The notes beneath the pieces were generated by a model. It was not told the origin of the DNA and did not search any database. It saw nothing but the letters and a program-made list of their open reading frames with translations. 64,000 nt of DNA. It comes from Pratylenchus scribneri. Its lineage: Eukaryota; Nematoda; Chromadorea; Rhabditida; Pratylenchidae. Every line of letters begins with the position of its first letter. The first letter of the stretch is position 1. A program made the translations under genes and the position numbers. Of this stretch, positions 30,364-40,534 are shown in pieces. The stretch spans positions 434,001-498,000 of the forward strand of contig JAQSEB010000175.1 in NCBI GenBank assembly GCA_030063045.1, given 5' to 3'.

Positions 30364-30785
30364 CAGGGTGACCGTTTTACCACATAAATGTGGATTTTGC
30401 CACATTTTTGACCACCTCGCCACATTTTTCCCACATTTTTGACATTCCCCACATTTTGCCACATTTTTACGATTTTGGGAATTTTTACTAAAAATCAATG
30501 AAATTTCATAAATTTTCTCTTAAAATGCTAAAATTTTTCGCTGGCGGCCATTTTTGGTATAATTTTTCGCTGCGCTACAATTTTTTTACATTCCAAAATT
30601 GCACACATAAGTGAAAACAATGGTAAAAATATAAGAATAAATGATTTAAATAAATTTTTAGCGATTCTTAGGCGTTTTTAAAAAATACCACATTTTTTGC
30701 CACATTTTTGGAAAATTTTGCCACATTTTTCCTGCATTTTTCATAGTCTATGCCACATTTTTGGTCAAGTCAAACGGTCACTCTG
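30364..30785. mobile_element. Non-autonomous hAT-like element with 8-bp target duplication
   Basis: Terminal inverted repeats CAGGGTGACCGTTT and AAACGGTCACTCTG (one mismatch) are flanked by a perfect direct repeat GGTCAAAT at 30356-30363 and 30786-30793. An 8-bp duplication and a CAGGG terminus are typical of the hAT superfamily. The inside is made of degenerate GCCACATTTTTG repeats and has no coding capacity. Confidence 0.85.
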
Positions 30786-30887
30786 GGTCAAATGGTTAAG
30801 TTAAGGGTCATTTTCAAGTATGTGGTGGTAGGATATAGGAATAGATAATAGAGACGCGCAAAATAAAAATACATTTGAAATATTAAA

Positions 30888-31115
30888 ATGGCTGAGAATG
30901 AGAACGAGCAGCTTACTTATATAGGAACAAAAAAGGGGCGTCACGCATTATTCAAAGTCGAATGTGTTTTGAAATTAATAGAGAAGAATGGGGCGATTAT
31001 CCTAAATAGACAAAGGCACATTGAAAGAAATGGAATGGAGGGGCCGGGGTCCAAAATGGGCGTTATTCTAAGTCGAATGAATGGACAATGGATGGATGCA
31101 GAAATGGCTTATTAG
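30888..31115 (+). CDS. Possible small ORF of unknown nature
   Basis: 75 codons from ATG, hydrophilic, with no domain, signal peptide or splice support. Codon content is not clearly different from chance in this AT-rich area. Kept only because it stands alone and begins with a reasonable AAAATGGCT start context. The surrounding 30786-31912 otherwise shows nothing. Confidence 0.15.
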   Translation: MAENENEQLTYIGTKKGRHALFKVECVLKLIEKNGAIILNRQRHIERNGMEGPGSKMGVILSRMNGQWMDAEMAY

Positions 31116-31912
31116 GCAGATGGAAGATGTATGTATGGGAAATAGCCAAAGGCCAAGTGAAATGCAAATGCAAATATAGGATGTGAAAAGGTCAATTGAT
31201 TGGAATTGATTTTATGGGCCGAATGTATGGGTGAACGGTGAAATGGAAAAAGGCAAATGAATGTGGAAAACTGGAAAAGAATGGGCAAAACGTAAAATAG
31301 CCAAGTAATATATAAAGGATATAATGGTGTGATGACGTGTGATTATGCATAAGTAAAATCAATTAAATGTAATCAATTTACTCATCGTTCATTGATGAAT
31401 TTCCGTAATCACTATTTATTTTTGATTATTTCAGATTCAGATATATGTGTCAAAAGAGGATAAGAAAAAAAGCTGCACAATGTCTAGCTAAAAATTGATA
31501 AATGAATAATGAATGAACCATAAAGAATTGAGAAATTTATATTTGTATAAATCGGGGATCGATCATTTAAATATGCATATAGTTGACTCCTATAGTACAA
31601 TAATCATTCGGAAAATTAAGTTTTACCAAATTGTTTGTGAAAAAAAAATAACAGTTTTCTGATTTTTTAGAACAAAACTATTTTGTCTACTACAAAAAAA
31701 ATATTAACTTTTATCCATTAATAATTAATTAACAGCTTTTATCTGTGATTAAGAAATGAATATATGAAATCAGCATCAAAAATTTACTATTCTTATTTCT
31801 TATCATCCACATTATTCAAAATTCATTCTTTTCGGAATCATCATTATTATCATATTCTTAATTGTGGTGATGGCTAGAAGACGTTTGCTTCTTCTCATCT
31901 TTCACTATTAAT

Positions 31913-34900
31913 TCATCCGCCAGCTCCACCAATCGATTGTCCAATAATTTCTTTGTTTTTTTCGCTTAATCGTGCCCGAATTTCAGAAAATTGGCCTAAA
32001 TCTATGCATATTAGAAGCATCGTGGCCAAAGCATGTTCCTTTTATTGATGTTAATTATATTAATTTAATTTATTATTATTTTACCATCAATTTTTCATTT
32101 CCCAATTGATCTCCAATTTCAAGTAATTCCATTTTGGAATATGTCACGGATTTAATCAAATATTGTTCACAATAATTCTGCATCATTGGGATGTCATATT
32201 TGATGCTAAGTTTCAGAATTTTCATTGCCATTTCATCTGAATTTGAAAAGGGTATTAAAAACTCAGCTATTCAAAAAATTTATTATTTACGAAAATAACA
32301 ATTTCTCATTTTAATAATTGAAAATCATCTCAAAAAAGAAAAATTTTTGTCTTTTGTTCATCCAAACATTTTGTATTCTTCCAAGAATTTTTTTCTAAAC
32401 ATTTGATGTTTTTGTTTTCACAAACTTTTTGTATTTTTATTCTTCCAAACATGTTGTTTTTTTAATTTTTTTCAAATGTTTTTTATTTTTTCAAACATTT
32501 TATTTTTTTGTTTCTCCAAACATTGTTATGTTTTTGTTTCCCCAAACATTGTTGTGTTTTTGTTTCCCCAAACATTGTTGTGTTTTTGTTTCCCCAAACA
32601 TTGTTGTGTTTTTGTTTCCCCAAACATTGTTGTGTTTTTGTTTCCCCAAACATTGTTGTGTTTTTGTTTCCCCAAACATTGTTGTGTTTTTGTTTCCCCA
32701 AACATTGTTGTGTTTTTGTTTCTCCAAACATTGTTTTGTTTTTGTTTCTCCAAACATTGTTATGTTTTTATTCCTCCAAACATTGTTGTGTTTTTATTCC
32801 TCCAAACATTTTGTGTTTTTATTCCTCCAAACATTTTGTGTTTTTATTCCTCCAAACATTTTGTGTTTTTATTCCTCCAAACATTTTGTTTTTTTATTCC
32901 TCCAAACATTGTTGAGTTTTTGTTTCCCCAAACATTGTTGTGTTTTTGATTCCCCAAACATTTTATGTTTTATTCTCCAAACATTTTAATGTTTTTGTTT
33001 TTCCAAATATTTTTGTTTTATTCTTCAAACATTTTAATGTTTTTGTTTCTCTAAACATTTTATGTTTTGTTTCTCCAAACATTTAATTTTTTTGTTTTCC
33101 CAAGCATTTTGTGTTTTAACAATATTTAAGTCTTTGCCTACTATGGAGATGACCCAGACAATTATTTCTATTGTTTAAGTTACCGTATTTATTCTATTAT
33201 AATCCCCTAGGCTTTAAAATTTTGAGGATCTCTTTAGAGTGGATTTCTATAGAGGATGTCTTTCTATCTACTATTATGGGATTTAAATAGAAAAAAAAAC
33301 AATATTTGTAATACCGGTCAAAATCCCGGATTCATGGACCATCCATCCCATTGCCATTGCAGAATAAACCATCAAAGCGAATTCTTTCACATCGAAATTG
33401 ATCTCCTCATTGATGTCAAATGAATCGGCATTGGCAGGGCGTTGCGATTTCGACCAAATGCCGAAAAATAAATTGTTAAAATACCCAGAAATGGAGGCCA
33501 ATGCCTGAAAAAATTATTAAGATAATTTTTGAGAATAATTTCAAGTATTCACTCACAAATTTGTTCACCGAAACAACTTTCACCACATCTTTGTCCTCAT
33601 TTTCATAATCTCTTTCGGTGTAGGCAAATCGCAAATCCGTGTCAAGGGCCATTCTATAAATAACAAATTTTAGAGCCAAACTTATGTTCATTAATGTTAA
33701 TTTAATTAAAGAATATAAAATAAAGATATTTTTATAAAAAAGTAATATTTTTAAATAATTTTAAACTTTTAAAATTTAAATTCGATTAAATCTTAAAATT
33801 TTAAAAAAATATTATTTATAATTAGAGATCGGAAGGTTCGGGAACGGATGATTCGAGTTCCATTCGGGTTTTTCGGATTTCAGGTCGGGATTGATTCGGG
33901 CAAATTCGACTCGAAACCCCATCGAAGAATTTTTCGAATTTTCGGTTCCAATTTCAACTCAAGTTCGGGTTTTTGTTTCGGATTCCGCTCAGGTTTTTTT
34001 CGCAAAGTCTGAAATTTTGATTTTCTTAATCGCAAATTCCTCAAAAAATAAGCTTTAGAAAGAGTACTAATCTATTAAAATATTATTCGTTTAAATTGTT
34101 TTAATTACCATTTTTAAACAATTTTATATTAAAAAAATTTTTTCCATTTTTTCACTATTGTTGATAAACCACAAACCCGATCCAAATTCCGAAATTAATC
34201 ACTCGGTTTTTTTCTTTTTTTTTCGGGAAATCCAACCCGAATAGCCGTCCGACGTACTTGACCGATCTCTAACTATAATTAAATCATGTCGAATTCTGCT
34301 TCAAAATATTTTATTTATTTACACACACAAGCAACATACTTATTGGTCGAATTGCTCCGAAGCACTTCCATGTCCAATGTTAAAGTAAATATTTTCGTAA
34401 ACACAACAACGCTGGTATAATAAGCATTTCCATTGAAGAAATATTTAGTTTTTCTTTCCGTTCTAAAATTCAATCGAATGCGGACTTTGGCAAAGCATAA
34501 ATGATTCACGGTATCATCGTCACTAATTGAAATGGCCAACATCATTTTGTCATTTTCTTGGGCATCTAACTTTGCTTTAAAGCACCTAAAAATTATAGAA
34601 AGAATTACGGATTAAATCAAAATCTTTCAAATAAATTTTATTAAAAATTTGCTCATTAAACATTCTCTAAATTAATTAAATTATGTATATAAACTAAATT
34701 TTTTAAGAATTATGGAAAAATTTTTGCACTATCAAATCCCTGAAAATGCTTTCTGTTTTATGAATGCAAAAAAACTATCGTGCTACTAACCCCCAGAAAT
34801 CTTAAAACTCCAAAAATAGACAATATAAATTTGTGAAAATATTAAATTAAAAATTACACATAAATAAATTAATTTAGACAAATTATTTCTTGTCAAAAAA

Positions 34901-37709
34901 TATTATATTTTTGAAGCCAAATAGGTATTAGGGCTCACTAGCTAGGTATTAGGGCTCAAGATTAGGTTCAGTTCAGAGGCAGGATGGGATTCGGGGTTAG
35001 GATTAGGAGTTAGGGATTCTTAGATTTGGCCAAGTTATATGGCCTCATAAAATAAAATTTTTCGTCAAGAAAGAATTCAGATTTATTTTTTCGGCAAATC
35101 GTTGAACTACCTTCGCCTCAGACGGAGTAGTTCCTTCAACCTCAGCGTTGGTTGATTCACTTATTAAAAGATCAACTCCTTTCTTGGTTTCTTCCATTAA
35201 ACGAGATATTTCAATAATTGACTCCCATTTACTTATTTTAAAAAATGTTCTCATCCCAAATCCCAATCCAAAATGAAAAATCATTAAAGGGTTGGCCGAA
35301 ACTTGCGTCCCGAATTTTGCGTCCCCAAATTTTGCGTCCCGAAATTTGCGTCCCCGAAATTTGCGTCCCGAAATTTGCGTCCCCGAAAATTGCATCCCCG
35401 AATTTTGCGTCCCGAATTTGCGTCCCCGAAATTTGCGTCCCGAATTTTATGTCCTAACAGGGAAAAATGTGTTCATCGACATTACTAATACTATATAATA
35501 GCTTTCAACTTTTTTTCTTTCAAAAACTCAAATGCATCGGCTTTTGATTTTAGCCCAGACATGTTTATACTCAAAAGTTGCGGCAAATCAGCGCGCATCT
35601 ATGAAAAATACGAAACCAGAATTTCGGATCACCGGTTTCGAAAAATAAGCAAAAAACCGGTTTAAAAATGGCATTTTTGCGGTTTGCATAGGTAAAACTT
35701 TTTCCCCTTTGACTTTAGGGTTTTGGGCCGGGAGACAGGTTTTTAAGTTAGAGTCTTAGCTACAAAATGATATAAGGGTCGAGGGGTCTAGGATCAAAAG
35801 CAAAGGCTGTAGACTCCGGCAAAAATTGGCATTTTTTCACAAAAACATGTTTGGTCGATTGGTAAGAGTGGGGTATTTAAGAGGCGACTATAAGGGGCGC
35901 TGGGCTGGGGGTCGTGTGTTCGAATCCCTCCTGCGTCCGATGATTTATTTGGGTGAATAAAAAGTGGGAAAGGGTTTTCGGGGGAGGAGAAACCGATTTT
36001 GAGGTTTTTAGAATTTTTTGAATCGCACAAAAACGGTAAAATGAAGTTCAAAAATGAAAAATGAGGGATTTTGGGGGAAAGTGTTGGGATTTGAATTTTG
36101 GGCTAGGAGGAAAAGTTGTAGAGCATGAAAAGGCGCATATTATGGGCTATGTTTCGAATTGTAATGCGCAAGTGGAATTGTAAAATTGCGATTGTAAAAT
36201 TGTAAAATTTTTACAATTCTTCAATTTTCGAGATATTAGGGTGGATTATAGGGTAATCGAGGGCGCTGAGTTCGAATTTGACATTATTTTTGAGATTGGG
36301 ATTACTGTAATCGAGGTATACGGTATTTTTGGAATAAAATCCTTGGCGGTTCGCGTGGGTCGAAGCTTGAGCAAGCGGAGGGCGCGTAGCGCCCGTAGCT
36401 TGCGAAAGCTGAGACCCACGCGAATTGTCTAAGCAGTATGAAACAGGTATACGGTAATAGAGGTATACTGTAATTTTTGAATAAAATCAGCATCCTTGGC
36501 GGTTCGCGTGGTTCGAAGCTTGAGCAAGCGGAGGGCGCGTAGCGCCCGTAGCTTGCGAAAGCTGAGACCCACGCGAATTGTCTAAGCAGTATGAAACAGG
36601 TATACGGTAATAGAGGTATACTGTAATTTTTGAATAAAATCAGCATCCTTGGCGGTTCGCGTGGTTCGAAGCTTGAGCAAGCGGAGGGCGCGTAGCGCCC
36701 GTAGCTTGCGAAAGCTGAGACCCACGCGAATTGTCTAAGCAGTTAAACAGGTATACGGTAACCGTAACTGTGATAAATAAACGAATAAAATATGAACGCA
36801 TTTGATGAAAAAATTAAAACTTGTGGAAATATAAAGCGCTCCGCGCTTTTGCAAAAACCTAAAAGCTGTAACCGGTTTATGCAGCCCCTACGGGGCTGGT
36901 TTAAAAAATTAAATTAGGATTTTTCATTAAGTTATTAACATTTTTTTGACATGAGTCAAAATTCAATATTAAGCCGATTATTGCTAATTTGATTTGATAC
37001 GACTTATTGAATTGAGACGATCTAGATTTAAACTATAAAAATTGAACGATATTCGCAACTTTGAATCTGATTATTTGGAAAAATTATATACCCAATTGAT
37101 ACTTTGGTCCTTTGGTGATCTTGAAGATTAAGATTACTATTCTGCCCGAAGCCTAGTCTAGTCCTAGTCCTAATCCTATTTTTAATCTTTAGCACTAAAG
37201 CCAAATTCTAGCTTTCTCTGCGAAACTAGAAATTGTCGTAATTTTATAATTTTTATGTTTTTTATGAAAGCAAATTCAACTAATCAACATATCGAGATCG
37301 AGACGAGTTAATTGCGCTATTTGAAAACACCTAGCTAAATGTTTTTAACGAAATTCAAAAATTCTTTAACAAATTAAACTATTATAAAATTTCTATCTTG
37401 GGACGCATGTTTCGGGACGCAAAATTCGGGGACGCATGTTTCGGGACGCAAAATTCGGGGACGCATGTTTCGGGACGCAAAATTCGGGACGCAAGTTTCT
37501 CACTACCCATTAAAGGACTCTCCCTGGGATCATGGCTATGCCCAATTTATATATTAGCTAATTTAAAAAATTTACCATTTTAAGCCACCAATTACTTCTT
37601 CATTTTTCCATTCCATAATTTCATCATTCAAATCTATGTTAAGCCGAATTTTGCCAGCAGATTTTTGTTGTTGATTATTTCCAGCGTTCATTAAGGTAGC
37701 AAAGGCCAT
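31913..37709 (-). CDS. BTB-domain protein, intact copy (gene B), six exons
   Basis: Exons 37709-37576, 34585-34340, 33653-33557, 33504-33315, 32236-32085 and 32038-31913 sum to 945 nt, giving 314 aa. It is the full-length paralogue of gene A: a MATH-like N-terminal half (IRLNIDL, CFKAKLDA, LCFAKVRIRLNF), BTB core (ALASISGYFNNLFFG, FALMVYSAMAMG) and a C-terminal helical extension (ILKLSIKYDIPMMQNYCEQYL, then LATMLLICIDLGQFSEIRARL) that gene A has lost. MATH/BTB proteins are expanded in nematodes and commonly act as Cullin-3 substrate adaptors. Intron 1 is ~3 kb and carries a 2.2-kb mobile element and other repeats; intron 4 carries a minisatellite. All junctions are GT-AG. Confidence 0.75.
32340..33115. 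repeat. CCAAACATTGTTGTGTTTTTGTTTC minisatellite, ~26-bp period
   Basis: More than 20 units; the central ~8 units (32530-32720) are nearly identical 26-mers, the flanks diverge. It lies in intron 4 of gene B, the position matching the array in gene A. Long frames on both strands are repeat artefacts. Confidence 0.93.
34880..35080. repeat. ~200-bp MITE-like inverted repeat
   Basis: Left end CTTGTCAAAAAATATTATAT and right end ATAAAATTTTTCGTCAAGAA are inverted relatives; the middle has repeated GGTATTAGGGCTCA. A second copy at about 57230-58325 is split by a foldback insertion at 57322-58236. Confidence 0.6.
35640..35935 (+). repeat. Dispersed repeat ending in a tRNA-like module
   Basis: Upstream part AACCGGTTTAAA, then AAGTTAGAGTCTTAGCTACA, then GGTCGATTGGTAAGAG (35853-35868) and GTTCGAATCC (35918-35927), the latter an almost perfect B box/T-loop. 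The same order occurs on the minus strand at 56409-56680. No paired acceptor stem is seen here. Confidence 0.55.
36341..36750. repeat. Three tandem 153-bp units rich in small hairpins
   Basis: Units begin at 36341, 36494 and 36647 with CCTTGGCGGTTCGCGTGG. Each holds short palindromes GCTTGAGCAAGC, GGGCGCGTAGCGCCC and GCTTGCGAAAGC, and ends GACCCACGCGAATTGTCTAA. GC content is well above the surroundings. ORFs across the units are artefacts. Confidence 0.85.
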
Positions 37710-38459
37710 TGGAATTTAAAATATTTTGAAAATGGTCACTTTTTCTTAAAAGTGAGAAAATATGAAAAATAAATTTTACAAAAATTAAGAATTATTGTAA
37801 ATAATTTTGGGTCCGGCGGGGAAGAGGGAGGCGAAATTGGATTGGAAATTGGAACTTCCATTTACATTTTGGGTCATAGATTTTGTAAATGATTCATTGG
37901 TCCATTTTTAATCCCCATTTACCCCATTCACATTCATCAATGTTCCACCTTCGATATTTTCACGTCGTCATCCCATTTTGTCCTTTACCTTTTCCAAGTA
38001 AAATATTCATATTTTGCCCCCAATCAATCTTTTTTTCATTTTACATTTTCCTTTTGTCCAATTTGCTTTTGTTCCACTGCTGGAATAATCAAAAAATGGA
38101 ATTGATTGCCTCCAGCGATTCGGCCACTCTTCCTTTTTTGAAAGGATTTTGTCAAGGAAAAATGCAAATTTTTCTTGGAAAAATAAAAAATTAATGAATA
38201 GAAAATGGATCAAATAAAAAAAAATTTGTTCAATTATTGTTAATTTCGCGCACAGTTAAAATGGCGTCTTTGATGTATTTTTGTTAATGATGACATTCGG
38301 CAGCATTTGATCTGACACCTTTGTTCTAAAATATTATTTTTAATAATACAAAATCCGTATTATCTTTATCTTTGGTATCGATTGAAACCGGAATTTTATG
38401 CGAATTACGGAATCGCTCGGGACTGGAATTATCTCAGTCCGTAATCCGGGAAAAAATGG

Positions 38460-38863
38460 CAGAATGTAGAGCAGACGATGATGCACTAAAATTGTAAACA
38501 AGGAACTAAAATTTTTCGAAATGGCACCAAAAATTGTCTTATGGTTAAGGTTAAATTATTTTAGGTGCGACTTTTTCGAAATTGTTATCTCTGTGATTTG
38601 TCCTTTACAAAAATGATGTCACCTATTCGGTGCATTTTCTCGCGCAGTGGGCACAATAGGGAATCGTTTTTGAAGTGCATTGGAGAGAGGAATCGATATG
38701 TACTTTGAACAAATACAGCAGACGACGGTGCACTAAAAATTATAGACAAGGAACTAAAATTTCTCGAAATGGCACCAAAAATTGTCTTATGATTGAGGCC
38801 AATGATTCGATGCCAAATTATATTCAGGTGCGGCTTTTTCGAAATTGATGTCTATGATTTGTC
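38460..38863. repeat. Duplicated ~240-bp module, third copy at 40080-40250
   Basis: AAGGAACTAAAATTTCTCGAA, GGCACCAAAAATTGTCTTAT and AGTGCATTGGAGAG blocks recur at 38500-38690, 38750-38863 and, after the hAT insertion, 40080-40245. No open frame is kept, so this is an old dispersed repeat. The interval 37710-38459 shows no feature besides the probable promoter of gene B. Confidence 0.55.
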
Positions 38864-38871
38864 CTTTAGAG

Positions 38872-40068
38872 TAGGGTTGCGCCCCCGTCCCCGCGGGGGT
38901 CACTCCCGACGGGGGCCCCCGCGGGGGTTTGAGTCTCACCCCCGTCCCACTCCCGAAGGTCCACCCCCGATCACTCCCGCCCCCCGAACCTCCACCCCCG
39001 CGGGGGTACGGGGGTGAACATACACCCCATATTATTGGATTTTTCAAGAAAAATGCAATATGAAAGGAAATTTTTAGCAGATTTTTGTAGGATTTTTAAA
39101 TTTTCATTAAAAATTTTTCGCTGCGCGGCAATTTTTAGTTAATTTTTTCGCTGCGCGTCTCTTGATAATCTTCTCTTATGGATAATAGACATCACAAAAT
39201 CACTTTCTATGGTTAATTTAGGGTGCTATTCAAGAATCTGACATCCTTTTAATCATATCATGCCATATTGAAGATTTATATAAGACTTTTCGGCAAAAAA
39301 TCTCTGTCAAATTTTATTTGTAAAAGCAAATTTGGATGATGTGTAAAGTGAAACCAGCGAGGGACATTAGCATCTCGCCACTAATCTCATCGATTTTGAC
39401 GAGCCTTAGCTCATCAGCCAATTAACCAATTTAAAGGACCTAAAATATATTTAATAGTCCCAAATCTTGGCTATCCAATGGTATAATGATCATTCAAAAC
39501 TTCAAAGCTTTGGCAAAGTTGAGGCCAAAAATTTTGAAAAATTGTTTTTGTATCTAGGCATCTAGGGCCATATTTTGTCCAAACCATTACAGTTTTGTAT
39601 GTTCAATATATCATTTGATAACCGATACTTAGGGCTATTAAATGCACTATATCATTTAATTTAAATTAGTAAATTGGCTGATGACTGATGAGCTAAGGCT
39701 CTTCAAATTCAAAATCACTGAGACGCTTGTGATCTAGACGCTAATGATAATGATCCCAACCGTGTGTAACTGGCACCAACAAATTCAAATGATCCAGAAC
39801 AGGAAGAAATTGAAGAGGAGATTGAATGAATTATGAATTAAAATTTATTTGCGCTTATAATTTATTAAAATTTTACTAAATTTTTCTTCAGAAATTTTTT
39901 TTTTGAAAAATAGGACTTTTTTAAAAATTTTTGTCAACCCCGTACCCCCGCGGGGATCCCCGCGGGGGTCCCCGTCAAGGTCACCCCCGTCCCCGCCCCC
40001 GAAGGTGCCACCCCCGATCACCCCCGCCCCCGTCCAACTCGCCCCCGACCCTCGGGAGCGCAACCCTA
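38872..40068. mobile_element. 1.2-kb non-autonomous hAT-like element with GC-rich ends
   Basis: Ends TAGGGTTGCGC and GCGCAACCCTA are exact inverted repeats, extended by CCCCCGCGGGGGT-rich sequence on both sides. A perfect 8-bp direct repeat CTTTAGAG flanks it at 38864-38871 and 40069-40076. Terminus and duplication length fit hAT. The interior has no transposase. Confidence 0.88.
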
Positions 40069-40534
40069 CTTTAGAGTGCGCCATTACCTCGCGCAGACGA
40101 GCAGACAGGGAAGTGCCATCATTTTACAAGTGCATTGGAGAGGCGAATTGGGTAGGAAAAAAGTGAACTGAATGCAGACGGCCCGGGTGCACTTTAAATT
40201 TGAAGACAAGGAAGTGAAATTTTGGAAATGGCACCTAAAATTGTTTTTTTTGGGTGCATTGATTTGAATTTAATTTTCTTGCACTTTCCAAGCTTTTCCC
40301 TCTTTGGCCACCTAGCCAGACGATAATGGGCGAGCCTTGGACAGGGGCAAGTCTAAATAATTTACTATTTAAATTGGAGCAATTTTAGGTTATTTCCATA
40401 ATTCAAATTTAATATCCAATTTAAATATTTAAAAAAACCATTTATTTTTACATAATTTTATTTAAATTTAATAAATTAATTTTAAATAAATTTTATTAAT
40501 TATTTTAATAATAATTAAAGAAAATTGTGCGAAA

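Larger units (their letters stand above)
35291..37507. mobile_element. 2.2-kb element with GCGTCCC-repeat inverted arms and 9-bp target duplication
   Basis: A direct repeat CATTAAAGG at 35282-35290 and 37508-37516 brackets the element. The inner ends are inverted arms made of tandem 18-20-bp units (GCGTCCCCGAAATTT type): GAAACTTGCGTCCCGAATTT at left and its reverse at right. A 9-bp duplication fits Mutator-like elements, but no transposase is visible. Inside are a tRNA-like repeat (35640-35935) and a 153-bp tandem repeat (36341-36750). It lies in intron 1 of gene B. Confidence 0.6.

Noticed and set aside
32429..32989. 186-codon repetitive ORF resembling a Phe/Cys-repeat protein
   Set aside because: Same artefact from a 26-bp minisatellite inside an intron of the BTB gene B.
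36241..36646. Arg/Ser-rich ORFs on both strands
   Set aside because: Generated by the 153-bp GC-rich tandem units; frame does not persist outside them.
38880..39020. CCCCCGCGGGGGT stretches as a CpG-island promoter
   Set aside because: They are the inverted arms of the hAT-like element 38872-40068 and recur in reverse at its other end.
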